Positions 41,796-50,991 of a stretch of DNA of 64,000 nt are shown here, piece by piece. Position 1 is the first letter of the stretch; every line of letters begins with the position of its first letter. Source of the stretch: Mycolicibacter heraklionensis (GTDB lineage Bacteria > Actinomycetota > Actinomycetes > Mycobacteriales > Mycobacteriaceae); NCBI RefSeq assembly GCF_019645815.1, contig NZ_CP080997.1:1802880-1866879 (forward strand), read 5' to 3'. Below the pieces are notes generated by a model that worked only from the letters and a program-made list of their open reading frames with translations, had not been told where the DNA came from and ran no database searches. The position numbers and the translations under genes are program-made.

Positions 41796-43802
41796 CTAGA
41801 ACCGGCCGCCGCCGCCGAGGAAGCCGCCGCCCGAAGAGGAGCCGCCGAATGAGGTCGGGCTCCAGCCGCCCCCTCCGCCGCCTCCACCGCCGAAGCCGCC
41901 GCCACCCCCGGAGAGGATGTTGCCGATGATGATTCCGCCCAACATGGCGCCGGTGTCGTTGCCGCCGCCGGGGCCGCTGCCGTAGCGCCCGTAGTAGGCC
42001 CGTTGCGCGGACTGCACGTCCGCCTTGGCCAGGGACTGCGCCGCGGCGGCCAGGGTGGCCGCGCCGTTGGCCTGGGTGATGGCTCCGGCGACATCGGTGG
42101 CGCGCTTGTCGTTGGCGGCGTCGAGTCGGCGCCGTGCCTCGGCCAGCCGGGTGCGTGCCTCCGGCCCGACACTGCCGCGACGGGTGTCGATGTAGTCGGA
42201 CACGGCGCGGATGCGCGACGACGCGGTGAACAGGGCCTGTTCGAGGGTGCGGGCCAAACGCTCGGCGGCTGCGCGTTCCTCGGCGACGGTGTCCAGCAGC
42301 TGGTCCAGTTCGCCGTCGGCCTTGATCAGCGCGGTGAAGGCCCCCAGGGGATCTCCCGAGGTGCGGGCGGTGGCGACGGCCTTGACCACGGTGTCGCGGG
42401 CGGCGGTCAGCTGGGACTTGTGCGTGCCCACCCCGCGCTGCAGCTGGGCGGTGGCCTGCGCGATACCGGCCTCGGCGTCGGTGATGGTCTCTGGCAGCGT
42501 GGCGACCGCGTGGCGGATGTCGCTGGCGGCATTGTCCACCGCGTCGAGCAGCGCCCGGCCCTGGCCCAGGCCCGACTCGGCGGCCCGCACCGCGTCCACC
42601 AGGTCGCTTTGCCCGCCGGTGACCGGGCGGTCGGCCAGGCTGCGCGCCCGGGTGATGTTGCGCTCGGCGAAGGCCGCTCGGTCCTGTGCCGTCTTGACGT
42701 TGCCGGACACCGAACTGAGCGCGGTGGCGTCGAATTCGGTGTGCAACGCGACCAGATGCTGTTCGGAGGCCGGAATGCGGCCGGTCAGCTCGACCAGTTG
42801 CTGGGTCAGCGCGTCGAGGCGGTCGGCGGCGTTGAGCACCAGATCGCGCAACTGCTCGAACGAGGCGCGCTGGGTCTCCAGTTCGCGGTCCGCCTTGGAG
42901 GCGGTGACGATCACCCCGGTCAGCAGGTCGCGCTGTTGGGCCGGCGTCTCGGGGATGTCGTCGTCGAGTTGCTGGCGCACCGTGAAGGCGTGTTCCATGG
43001 CCGCCTTGGCCGAGGCAACGGCCTGCGCGAACGGCCGGGTGCGCTCCTCGCCGAACTCTTCGACGGCCAACTCCAGTTCGTTGGTGCTGGTACGCACCGC
43101 GTTGTCGACTTCGACGACCTTCTCCCGCGACAGGGCGTCCAGCGCGAACACCGGCACGTCGGACAGTGCGTTGGGGTCGGTGGAATCGACCCGCCGGGCC
43201 GCCGCCAGGGCCGCGGCGTGGCGCCGGCGCCGCAGATGACGCACCACCAGCAGCACCACCAGGCCGGCGGCCGCCACCGCGGCCAGGGCGATCAGGATCG
43301 GTGCCCAGCTCACCTCGGCGGGCGCGGCGGCCGCGTCCAGTCCGGTGGCCGCCGCTGAGGCCGCCGCGGCCCAGTCGCCACGGTGCAGGGCCGGCTCGAT
43401 CTGGTTGCGCCGCAATGCGTCGACTTTGCCGGTGCTGATCTCGGAGATCCCGTTGGACACCAGGAAGGCGTAGCTGCGGTCGGCGATGGCCACCGCGAGC
43501 ACGGCGTCGTTGCTGCCGAGATCGCTGAGCCGCGCCGTGCTGCGGCCCCAGTCCTCGGCGGTCTGGCCGGAGAACACGTCGACGTAGACCACCCACAGCC
43601 GGATGTGCCGGTCGGCGTAGAGCTTGTCGATCGCGTCTTGCACCCCGGCGCGCTCGGACTGCGACAGGGCTCCGGCACTGTCGGTGATCGAGCTGGGCAG
43701 ACGCATCGGAGGCTGCGCCGCGGCGCTCGGAGCTACCAGCAGCACTGCGATGAGAAACGCCAGGGCGGCGCCGGCCAGGCGGGTGATGCGCATGCTGGCC
43801 AA
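41796..43802 (-). CDS. TPM-domain membrane protein, Rv2345-like
   Basis: The protein has 668 residues. A signal peptide (~1-29) is followed by a TPM domain (~35-155; [38 protein letters not shown]), one membrane helix (~170-190), a long alpha-helical, probably coiled-coil region (~200-600), and a Gly/Ser-rich C-terminus with [23 protein letters not shown] domains occur in phosphatase-like or chaperone-like envelope proteins. H37Rv Rv2345 has the same architecture, size and position next to dgt. The divergent dgt gene starts 129 bp away. Confidence 0.88.
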   Translation of the reverse strand: MASMRITRLAGAALAFLIAVLLVAPSAAAQPPMRLPSSITDSAGALSQSERAGVQDAIDKLYADRHIRLWVVYVDVFSGQTAEDWGRSTARLSDLGSNDAVLAVAIADRSYAFLVSNGISEISTGKVDALRRNQIEPALHRGDWAAAASAAATGLDAAAAPAEVSWAPILIALAAVAAAGLVVLLVVRHLRRRRHAAALAAARRVDSTDPNALSDVPVFALDALSREKVVEVDNAVRTSTNELELAVEEFGEERTRPFAQAVASAKAAMEHAFTVRQQLDDDIPETPAQQRDLLTGVIVTASKADRELETQRASFEQLRDLVLNAADRLDALTQQLVELTGRIPASEQHLVALHTEFDATALSSVSGNVKTAQDRAAFAERNITRARSLADRPVTGGQSDLVDAVRAAESGLGQGRALLDAVDNAASDIRHAVATLPETITDAEAGIAQATAQLQRGVGTHKSQLTAARDTVVKAVATARTSGDPLGAFTALIKADGELDQLLDTVAEERAAAERLARTLEQALFTASSRIRAVSDYIDTRRGSVGPEARTRLAEARRRLDAANDKRATDVAGAITQANGAATLAAAAQSLAKADVQSAQRAYYGRYGSGPGGGNDTGAMLGGIIIGNILSGGGGGFGGGGGGGGGWSPTSFGGSSSGGGFLGGGGRF

Positions 43803-43931
43803 TCTATATGCGATCCGGGGGTGCTCGACGCCAATTCTGCGACCGGCTCACTCGGTTTCGCGGCGGGTCGTGTGCCCAGCTTCGGCCCGCCGTGTCGTGG
43901 ACCCGGACGAGGTCAAAATAGACTGGCGGCG

Positions 43932-45185
43932 GTGGCCACAAACTCCTACGACAGCTACGACGCGCACGACCGTGACCGCATCGTGGCGGAGTCGTCGAAA
44001 ACCGCCGGCCTGCCCGGAACCGGCGGCCAGCACCGGACCGACTTTGCCCGCGACCGGGCCAGGGTGCTGCACAGCGCTGCGCTGCGCCGGCTGGCCGACA
44101 AGACTCAGGTCGTGGGCCCCCGAGACGGGGACACCCCGCGCACCCGGCTGACGCACTCGCTGGAGGTGGCGCAGATCGGGCGGGGGATGGCGATCGGACT
44201 GGGCTGTGATCCTGACCTGGTGGACCTGGCCGGATTGGCCCACGACATCGGCCACCCGCCCTACGGCCACAACGGTGAGCAGGCGCTCAACGAAATCGCC
44301 TCGGGCTGCGGAGGTTTCGAAGGAAACGCGCAGAACTTCCGGATCCTGACCAGTCTGGAGCCGAAGGTCCTGGGGCCCGACGGTGCCAGTGCGGGGCTGA
44401 ATCTGAGCCGGGCGGCACTGGATGCGGTCACCAAATATCCGTGGCGCCGGAGCGCGGCAGACGGCTCGGTCCGCACCAAGTTCGGCTTCTACGACGACGA
44501 CCGGGCGGCCGCCGACTGGATGCGCCGCGGGGCGCCGGAGGGACGGGTCTGTCTGGAGTCGCAGATCATGGACTGGGCCGACGACGTCGCCTATTCGGTG
44601 CATGACGTTGAAGACGGCGTGATTTCGGGCCGGATCGATCTGCGGGTGCTTGCCGATGCGTCGACGGTGGCCGAGCTGACGCGTTTGGGCGACCCCAACG
44701 GGGTGCACGATCTGGCTGGGGCGGCTCGCCGGCTCACCGAACTGCCGGTGGTGGCCGCGGTGGGTGATTACGACGCGACCCTGTCGGCGTCGGTGGCACT
44801 CAAACGGTTGACCAGTGAACTCGTCGGGCGCTTCGCCTCCGCAGCGATCACCGCCACCCACGCTGCCGCCGGCCCCGGGCCGCTGACCCGCTACCAGGCA
44901 GACCTCGTTGTGCCAGAACTGGTGCGGGCCGAAGTGGCCGTGCTGAAAACCCTTGCGGTGCAGTTCATCATCTCCTCGGATCAGCACCGCAGGATTCAGG
45001 CCGCTCAGCGTGAGCAGGTGCACGAGGTGGCACACCGGTTGCTCGCCACGGCGCCGGGCAGCCTGGACCCGATCTTCGTTCCGGCGTTTACCGCCGCGGC
45101 CGACGACGGCGCGCGGTTGCGGGTGGTCGTCGACCAGATAGCGTCGTGCACCGAGGGGCGGCTGGAACGCCTCGTCGCGGGTTGA
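43932..45185 (+). CDS. dgt: Deoxyguanosinetriphosphate triphosphohydrolase-like protein
   Basis: The protein has 417 residues of the HD superfamily. The metal-binding residues are in [16 protein letters not shown] and [16 protein letters not shown], and a third Asp is in [16 protein letters not shown]. The family hydrolyses dNTPs to the nucleoside and triphosphate. The GTG at 43932 ([10 protein letters not shown]) gives a length near the ~430 residues of H37Rv Rv2344c. The frame remains open upstream but without family similarity. dnaG lies downstream after an opposite-strand gene. Confidence 0.93.
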   Translation: MATNSYDSYDAHDRDRIVAESSKTAGLPGTGGQHRTDFARDRARVLHSAALRRLADKTQVVGPRDGDTPRTRLTHSLEVAQIGRGMAIGLGCDPDLVDLAGLAHDIGHPPYGHNGEQALNEIASGCGGFEGNAQNFRILTSLEPKVLGPDGASAGLNLSRAALDAVTKYPWRRSAADGSVRTKFGFYDDDRAAADWMRRGAPEGRVCLESQIMDWADDVAYSVHDVEDGVISGRIDLRVLADASTVAELTRLGDPNGVHDLAGAARRLTELPVVAAVGDYDATLSASVALKRLTSELVGRFASAAITATHAAAGPGPLTRYQADLVVPELVRAEVAVLKTLAVQFIISSDQHRRIQAAQREQVHEVAHRLLATAPGSLDPIFVPAFTAAADDGARLRVVVDQIASCTEGRLERLVAG

Positions 45186-45195
45186 GCGAACGAAC

Positions 45196-45990
45196 TCAGC
45201 TCAGCTTGGCGACCTTGTCCATCATGGCCCGCACGACATCGGTGCTGCTGGTCTGCGGGTCGCCGGAACCACTGGCGTTCTCGGTTCCGGTGAAGGCGAT
45301 CAAAACTCCGACAATGCAGTTGTCCTGCAGCCCGATGGCCCGGGTGTCGGGCGCCTTGGGACTCTTGTCCAGCACGATCGATGCCGCCAGGACGTCGTCG
45401 GTGACCCGCACGTCGGTGATGTGCATTTCGGTGCCGGGAAGGTGCGGCGACCCAGCCGTGTCCGGGTCGGCAGCGTTGACCGGTTGCCCGTCGCAGTGTT
45501 TCCACTGCTCGGTGAACTTCTCGAACAGCTGCCGGGCGTCCGCCGCGCTGGGCAGGGCGACCACGGCCTCCTTGACGAACATCACCCGGGTGTCGAGCGG
45601 CTTGAAGCCGTCGCGGGCGGGTTCGGAATCGATCCAGGTTTCACGCGCGTAGCTCTGGACCGGCGCCGACGCGTACACGCTGCGCTGCGCGACGTCGAGG
45701 ACCCCGACGCAGTCACCCGGAGTTGCCGAGTCGTCCATCGCCTCCAGACCGCCGTAGGACGGCGGGCCGGTGACCGTCGTGAAGGGCTGATCCAGCATGG
45801 CGGTCAGCTCGGTGCCGCTGAGCAGCACCTGCTTGACGGTCTCGCCGGTGACGCCGGCCGCACTCCGGGACCGGTCGGGCAGCACCAGCCACGTCACCAA
45901 CCCCACTACCGCCAGTGCGACGACAGCGAGGACGAGCAGCAGGCGAGGTCGCTTGGATTTCGCCGCCGTGGACTGCTCGGACAGACTCAT
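45196..45990 (-). CDS. Membrane-anchored protein with PknH-type sensor domain
   Basis: The protein has 264 residues. A short cytoplasmic basic N-terminus is followed by one membrane segment (RLLLVLAVVALAVVGLVTWL, ~16-36) and an extracellular domain of ~210 residues. The pattern (LDQPFTTVTGP, PGDCVGVL, SYARETWID, CDGQPV, NCIVGVLIAF) is that of the PknH extracellular sensor family, which occurs in mycobacteria on kinases and as free-standing lipoproteins. Here no kinase domain is attached. Four cysteines could form two disulfides. It lies convergent to dgt and divergent from dnaG, a position I do not recall from H37Rv. Confidence 0.8.
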   Translation of the reverse strand: MSLSEQSTAAKSKRPRLLLVLAVVALAVVGLVTWLVLPDRSRSAAGVTGETVKQVLLSGTELTAMLDQPFTTVTGPPSYGGLEAMDDSATPGDCVGVLDVAQRSVYASAPVQSYARETWIDSEPARDGFKPLDTRVMFVKEAVVALPSAADARQLFEKFTEQWKHCDGQPVNAADPDTAGSPHLPGTEMHITDVRVTDDVLAASIVLDKSPKAPDTRAIGLQDNCIVGVLIAFTGTENASGSGDPQTSSTDVVRAMMDKVAKLS

Positions 45991-46072
45991 GCGCGCTCCC
46001 TGACGTCGACGTTGACCAGGCGAGCTTAAAACATGGCGGCTTGTGACTGGCTGTGCGCTCTAGACTGACCCG

Positions 46073-47989
46073 GTGCCAGGCCGTATCTCCGATCGCGACA
46101 TCGCCGCCATCCGCGAACGTGTCCGGATCGAGGACGTGGTCGGTGACTACGTGCAGCTCAGGCGCGCCGGCGCGGACTCGCTGAAGGGGCTGTGCCCGTT
46201 CCACAACGAGAAGTCGCCGTCTTTTCACGTCCGGCCCAACCACGGCCTCTTCCACTGCTTCGGCTGTGGGGAAGGCGGCGACGTGTACGCCTTCATACAG
46301 AAGATCGAGCACGCCAGCTTCGTCGAGGCGGTGGAGCTGTTGGCCGACCGGGTCGGCCACACCATCACCTACACCGGCGCGTCGGCGACCAACATCCAGC
46401 GCGAGCGCGGTGGCCGCAGCCGGTTGATCGCCGCCAATGCGGCGGCCGCCGAGTTCTACACCGCGGCGCTGAGCAGCCCCGAGGCAGCGCCGGCGCGAAA
46501 ATATCTCACCGAGCGAAACTTCGACGCCGCGGCCGCCGAACGGTTCGGTTGCGGCTTCGCCCCGTCCGGGTGGGACGGCCTGACCAAACATCTGCTGCGT
46601 AAAGGCTTTGAGTTCAAGGAACTGGAGGCTGCGGGTCTGTCCCGGGAGGGGCGCCGCGGTCCGATGGACCGATTCCACCGCCGGCTGCTGTGGCCGATCC
46701 GTTCGTCGGCGGGGGAGGTGATCGGGTTCGGTGCCCGCCGGCTGTTCGACGACGACCCGATGGAAGCCAAGTACGTCAACACCCCGGAGACCACGCTCTA
46801 CAAGAAGTCCAACGTGTTGTTCGGCCTCGACCTGGCCAAACGGGACATCGCCCGTGGGCACCAGGCGATCGTCGTCGAGGGCTACACCGACGTGATGGCG
46901 ATGCATCTGGCCGGGGTCACCACCGCGGTCGCCTCGTGCGGTACCGCCTTCGGCGATGAGCACCTGGCGATGCTGCGCCGACTGATGATGGACGACAAGT
47001 TCTTTCGGGGTGAACTGATCTACGTCTTCGACGGCGACGCGGCGGGGCGGGCCGCTGCGGTCAAGGCGCTGGAGGGTGAGCAGCAGCTGGCCGGGCAGTC
47101 GTTCGTCGCGGTCGCCGCCGACGGCATGGACCCGTGTGATCTGCGCCTGGCGCACGGTGACGAGGCGCTGCGCGACCTGGTGGCGCGCCGCACCCCGCTG
47201 TTCGAGTTCGCGGTTCGTACCGCGCTCTCGGAGATGGACCTGGACACGGCCGAGGGCCGGGTCGCCGCGCTGCGCCGCTGCGTGCCGATGGTCGCCCAGA
47301 TCAAGGACCCGACGCTGCGCGACGAGTACGCGCGCCAGCTCGCCGGCTGGGTGGGCTGGGACGATGTCGCACAGGTCATCGGCCGGGTGCGTGCGCAGGC
47401 CAAGAACGACGCCAAGGGCGACAGCAGGGGCCGGGAACGTCAGGTGCCGCGAGCGGCCGCCAAACCCGCCGAGCAGCCGGCGGTCGCACGACCCAACCCG
47501 GCGGATCCGACGTTGTGGCCGCAGCGCGAGGCACTCAAGGCGGCCCTGCAATTCCCGGCGTTGGCCGGGCCGGTCTTCGACACCCTGACGGTGGAGAGTT
47601 TCACCCACCCCGGTTATGCCGCGGTGCGCTCCGCGATCGATGCGGCCGGGGGGACCGCAGGGGTGGCCGGCCCCGGCGGTGCGCAGTGGATCGAAACGGT
47701 GCGCGAGCAGACGCCCTCGTCACTGACCACCGCGCTGATCCACGAGTTGAGTGTGGAGGCCATTCGCGTCGACGACGACAAGCTGCCGCGTTATATCGGC
47801 GGGGTGCTGGCCCGGCTGCAAGAGGTGTGGGTGGGCCGACAGATCGCCGAGGTCAAGTCCAAACTGCAGCGCATGTCACCGGTGGAGCACAGCGACGAAT
47901 ATCATGCGCTCTTCGGCGACCTGGTGGCCATGGAGGCCTACCGGCGCAGTCTGCTGGAGCAGGCCAGCGGCGACGATCTGACCGCCTGA
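46073..47989 (+). CDS. dnaG: DNA primase DnaG
   Basis: The protein has 638 residues. The CHC2 zinc ribbon is at ~40-65 (CPFHNEKSPSFHV ... HCFGCGEGGD), the catalytic TOPRIM domain has VVEGYTDVMAMH with the metal-binding Glu and YVFDGDAAGRAA, and the C-terminal DnaB-interacting helical domain ends the chain. It synthesises replication primers. The start is GTG at 46073 (MPGRISDRDI). It matches H37Rv Rv2343c in length and neighbours. The last codons fall in a 31-bp direct repeat shared with the downstream intergenic sequence. Confidence 0.96.
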   Translation: MPGRISDRDIAAIRERVRIEDVVGDYVQLRRAGADSLKGLCPFHNEKSPSFHVRPNHGLFHCFGCGEGGDVYAFIQKIEHASFVEAVELLADRVGHTITYTGASATNIQRERGGRSRLIAANAAAAEFYTAALSSPEAAPARKYLTERNFDAAAAERFGCGFAPSGWDGLTKHLLRKGFEFKELEAAGLSREGRRGPMDRFHRRLLWPIRSSAGEVIGFGARRLFDDDPMEAKYVNTPETTLYKKSNVLFGLDLAKRDIARGHQAIVVEGYTDVMAMHLAGVTTAVASCGTAFGDEHLAMLRRLMMDDKFFRGELIYVFDGDAAGRAAAVKALEGEQQLAGQSFVAVAADGMDPCDLRLAHGDEALRDLVARRTPLFEFAVRTALSEMDLDTAEGRVAALRRCVPMVAQIKDPTLRDEYARQLAGWVGWDDVAQVIGRVRAQAKNDAKGDSRGRERQVPRAAAKPAEQPAVARPNPADPTLWPQREALKAALQFPALAGPVFDTLTVESFTHPGYAAVRSAIDAAGGTAGVAGPGGAQWIETVREQTPSSLTTALIHELSVEAIRVDDDKLPRYIGGVLARLQEVWVGRQIAEVKSKLQRMSPVEHSDEYHALFGDLVAMEAYRRSLLEQASGDDLTA

Positions 47990-48010
47990 TCGCAAGCGCG
48001 GCCGGAGGTC
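47980..48010. repeat. 31-bp direct repeat, copy 1, over the dnaG stop
   Basis: An exact second copy lies at 48036-48066, 25 bp further on. The copy includes the final codons and stop of dnaG, so the downstream copy is a duplicated gene end. Confidence 0.8.
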
Positions 48011-48035
48011 GCGTGCAGCGGGTCAGGCGTTATGG

Positions 48036-48066
48036 GACCGCCTGATCGCAAGCGCGGCCGGAGGTC
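48036..48066. repeat. 31-bp direct repeat, copy 2, at the end of the Rv2342-like gene
   Basis: This copy is identical to 47980-48010. It reaches the stop codon of the convergent small gene, so the two copies sit at the 3' ends of two converging genes. Confidence 0.8.
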
Positions 48067-48319
48067 ACCGCCGCGGGTCGTCGTCCGGCTCCTCCGGCCG
48101 CACCACCGTGACGCCGTCCTCGAGCTCGGTCAGCGTCACCATCGTCGGGTCGGGATGGATCCGGTTGGCGATGCTGCGCCGCCCCTTGTCGATCAGCGCT
48201 TTGGCGACCGGGCTGCTCGTCACCGCGTGATAGGTGCCGACAATCTGCTCGTAGCGGCGGCGGCCGGCTTTGGTGCCCATCACGTAGCCGACCCCCATCA
48301 CCACGACATACCCGATCAA
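48065..48319 (-). CDS. Small membrane protein, Rv2342-like
   Basis: The protein has 84 residues. An N-terminal hydrophobic segment with a GxxxG-like pattern (GYVVVMGVGYVMGTKAG) and a basic stretch RRRYEQIV are followed by a soluble tail with VAKALIDKGRR and an acidic end. This is the layout of short YtxH-like proteins. Size, orientation against dnaG and the neighbouring tRNA-Asn match H37Rv Rv2342. The function is unknown. Confidence 0.78.
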   Translation of the reverse strand: MIGYVVVMGVGYVMGTKAGRRRYEQIVGTYHAVTSSPVAKALIDKGRRSIANRIHPDPTMVTLTELEDGVTVVRPEEPDDDPRR

Positions 48320-48453
48320 TGCGGCCCCTTAGAACAGTCGATGCAGTGCTTCCATCCTGCCTCACGCGGTGCCACGGGGGCCGGGTGCGACCCCCGTTGC
48401 ACCGCGGTGGTTTCGGTATGCGCTAGAGTCTTGCAAGTCCGCGAGGACAGCAA

Positions 48454-48529
48454 TCCCCTGTAGCTCAATTGGCAGAGCATTCGGCTGTTAACCGGAGGGT
48501 TGGTGGTTCGAGTCCACCCGGGGGAGCCA
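48454..48529 (+). tRNA. asnT: tRNA-Asn (GTT anticodon)
   Basis: The 76-nt sequence folds as a cloverleaf. Acceptor TCCCCTG pairs with CGGGGGA (one G-T pair), the D arm contains AGCTCAATTGGCAGAGC, the anticodon loop CTGTTAA carries GTT, the T arm has GGTTCGAGTCC, and CCA is encoded. The position beside the Rv2342-like gene matches asnT in H37Rv. It is a possible integration site, but no integrase is seen nearby. Confidence 0.96.
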
Positions 48530-48544
48530 CGTTTGATACCGGCG

Positions 48545-48940
48545 TTAGTCCAGCCGGGGAATCACCGACGGACCCGACTGCGAAGGCGGCTGCTGCGGTG
48601 CGAACATACCCGGCACCTGCTGTGACTGCGCCCCCTGTTGCTTGGCGGCACGGGCCTGCGCCAGCGCGTTGACCAGCGGGTTGTTGGCCATCATCTCGCG
48701 GCGCTCTTCTTCGCTGAGCTCATAGATGGCCCACGCGCCCCAGGCGGCCGGACGCACATACACGGTGACCTGCTGGCGGCCGCTGTTGAAGACGGCGGGA
48801 ACCGCCACGGCCCGGTCGGTGGCCGCGAAGGTGGCCAACTCCTCGATGATCCGCTCGATATCGGCGGTTTCGTGCAGCTCATAGGTAGGCGCTTGCACGC
48901 CTTTGGTGGGGGTGGCATTCAGGGCGAGGAACCACGCCAT
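48545..48940 (-). CDS. Hypothetical protein with Gln/Pro-rich tail
   Basis: The protein has 131 residues and is unrecognised. The first ~85 residues look like a compact alpha/beta domain (YELHETADIERIIEELATF, RQQVTVYVRPAAWGAWAIYE), followed by EEERREMMANNPLVNALAQ and a low-complexity Gln/Pro tail. There is no signal peptide or membrane segment. AAAGGAG lies about 9 nt before the ATG, which supports real translation. It sits between tRNA-Asn and the acyl-CoA oxidase-like gene. Confidence 0.65.
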   Translation of the reverse strand: MAWFLALNATPTKGVQAPTYELHETADIERIIEELATFAATDRAVAVPAVFNSGRQQVTVYVRPAAWGAWAIYELSEEERREMMANNPLVNALAQARAAKQQGAQSQQVPGMFAPQQPPSQSGPSVIPRLD

Positions 48941-48990
48941 GAGAGGTACTCCTTTGTTTCGGTCTGGGGTCCAGACAGCCTATAAGCCGG

Positions 48991-50955
48991 CTACCCGGCG
49001 GACGCACCGGCGGGCGGTACCGACAAGTGTTCCGGATGCAGCATTTCGGCGTACCGCAGTTGTTCGGGGATGCCGAACCCGTCGATCAGAGTCTGCGCGT
49101 GCGGCCGCAACTTCCGGCACCGGTCGTTGATGCCACGGGTGACGGCCTTGGCCCGATCGGTGGACAGATACCGGTGCTCGATGTACCAGGCTTTGTCGTC
49201 TTCGATGACGCTGAGCGCGTATAGGTCGCACACCAGCTCCAGCAGTTCGCGGGCATCGGGATCCGGGCAGGAGTCGATTCCGGCGACGAACGCCTCCAAG
49301 ACGACTCGGTCGATGTGAGCGGTGGCCGCATGCAGCATGTGGTCCTGTACCGCGTTGAAGGCGTCGAAGTCGCCCATGTCCTGGGCCTTGGCCCTGAGCC
49401 GTCGGGCCACCGAGGTCAGCAGATACTCCTCGCGGTCTTCGAACATGTGCACCTGGGTGCCCCGGTTGAACAGGCTGCCCTCCTCCTCGCTGTCCTGCCT
49501 GGCGTCCACGATGGTCTGGATGATCGTCTCGGCCGCAGTGCGTTTCAGCACTCGGTCCCCGACCGCCTCGGCGGCGAACCGCACCCACCCGACCGGGCTC
49601 ATGTCGGCGATGTCATCGGCGTAGGTGGTCAGCAGCTGCTTGGCCACCAGTTGGGTCAGCACGTGGTTGTCGCCCTCGAAGGTGGTGAACACGTCGATGT
49701 CGGCGCGCAGCGCAATCAACCGATTCTCGGCCATGTATCCGGCGCCGCCGCAGGCCTCGCGTGCCTCCTGGATGGCCCGGGAGGCGTGCCAGGTATTGGC
49801 GGCTTTCAGTCCGGCCGCCCGTGCCTCCAGCTCACGCTGTTCCTCGGCGTCGGGCTCGTCGGCGGTCTGCAGATCGTGGCAGCGGCCCACCAGCTCGTTC
49901 TGGGCGAACTGCAGCGCGTAGGAGCGGGCAATCAGCGGAAAGAGCCGGCGCTGGTGGACCAGATAGTCCATGATCAGCACCTCAGTTTCGTCTCCATCGT
50001 CGCTTGGGGCGCTGAACTGCCTGCGCTGCAACGCATATCGGGTAGCGATGTCCAGCGCGACCCGGGCGGCCGCACCCGCGCTCCCGCCCACCGAGACCCG
50101 GCCGCGGATCAGGGTGCCGATCATGGTGAAGAACCGCCGGCCATCGCTCTCGATCGAGGAGCGGTAGCTGCCGTCGGGATCCACATCGGCGTAGCGATTC
50201 AGCAGGTTCTCCCGGGGAACCCGGACGTGGTCGAAGACGATGCGCCCGTTGTCCACCCCGGGCAGGCCGCCTTTGTAGTGGCAGTCCGAGGTGGTGACGC
50301 CGGGCAGATCGTTGCCCTGCGCGTCGCGGATCGGCACCAGGAAGCAGTGCACGCCGTGGCTTTCGGTTCCGGTGATGAGCTGGGCGAAAACTGCCGCGAC
50401 GGTAGCGGTTTCGGCCGCGCCGCCGATGTAGTCCTTGCGCGCGGAGCCGGTGGCGGAGTCGATGACGAACTCCTGGGTTCCGGGGTCGTAGGTGGCGGTG
50501 GTCTCCAACGACTGCACGTCGCTGCCATGGCCGGTCTCGGTCATCGCAAAGCACCCGAGCAGGTCGAGGTCGATGATCTTCTCGACATAGGCGCGGTGGT
50601 GGCGCTCGGTGCCGAGGTTCTCCACCGCGCCGCCGAACAGCCCCCACTGCACCCCGGCCTTGACCATCAGCGACAGATCCGACATGGCCAACATCTCGAT
50701 CATGGTGATCGCCGCGCCGACGTCGCCGGTGCCGCCGTGTTCCTTGCGGAAACTGTCCGCCGCCACGCCCGAGCCCGCCATGATCTTGAGCTGTTCGGCG
50801 ACCTTGGCCCGGGCGATCGCCGTGTTCGGTGTGTAGTGCGGACGAAACTTCTCATCGCAGAGCGTGGCCCGGACCTGGTTTTTCACCGTCCGCCAGCGGC
50901 CGTCCAACGTGTCGCGCAGGGCATCGGAAATGGTCACCCCATGCACCGTAGCCAT
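48991..50955 (-). CDS. Acyl-CoA dehydrogenase/oxidase-like enzyme
   Basis: The protein has 654 residues, longer than ordinary acyl-CoA dehydrogenases and similar in layout to acyl-CoA oxidases. Flavin-domain motifs include CFAMTETGHGSDVQSLETTA, YIGGAAETATVAAVFAQL and YALQRRQFSA, with ACGGAGYMAENRLIALRADI and FTTFEGDNHVLTQLVAKQLL in the C-terminal half. A further helical domain of ~170 residues ends the chain. It should catalyse alpha-beta desaturation of an acyl-CoA. The ATG at 50955 (MATVHGV) is used; the frame extends upstream without family similarity over a divergent gene. Confidence 0.9.
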   Translation of the reverse strand: MATVHGVTISDALRDTLDGRWRTVKNQVRATLCDEKFRPHYTPNTAIARAKVAEQLKIMAGSGVAADSFRKEHGGTGDVGAAITMIEMLAMSDLSLMVKAGVQWGLFGGAVENLGTERHHRAYVEKIIDLDLLGCFAMTETGHGSDVQSLETTATYDPGTQEFVIDSATGSARKDYIGGAAETATVAAVFAQLITGTESHGVHCFLVPIRDAQGNDLPGVTTSDCHYKGGLPGVDNGRIVFDHVRVPRENLLNRYADVDPDGSYRSSIESDGRRFFTMIGTLIRGRVSVGGSAGAAARVALDIATRYALQRRQFSAPSDDGDETEVLIMDYLVHQRRLFPLIARSYALQFAQNELVGRCHDLQTADEPDAEEQRELEARAAGLKAANTWHASRAIQEAREACGGAGYMAENRLIALRADIDVFTTFEGDNHVLTQLVAKQLLTTYADDIADMSPVGWVRFAAEAVGDRVLKRTAAETIIQTIVDARQDSEEEGSLFNRGTQVHMFEDREEYLLTSVARRLRAKAQDMGDFDAFNAVQDHMLHAATAHIDRVVLEAFVAGIDSCPDPDARELLELVCDLYALSVIEDDKAWYIEHRYLSTDRAKAVTRGINDRCRKLRPHAQTLIDGFGIPEQLRYAEMLHPEHLSVPPAGASAG

Positions 50956-50991
50956 GCGGGGCCAACGGTAAACCGGGTTTAGATTACCGAT

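Noticed and set aside
42003..43358. Long plus-strand frame opposite the TPM-domain gene
   Set aside because: It lies wholly inside the coding strand of a recognised protein, with no motif and typical shadow composition.
43871..43891. Possible third copy of the 51-bp repeat (CCCAGCTTCGG)
   Set aside because: Only about 11 bases match, without the conserved flanks; chance in GC-rich DNA is likely.
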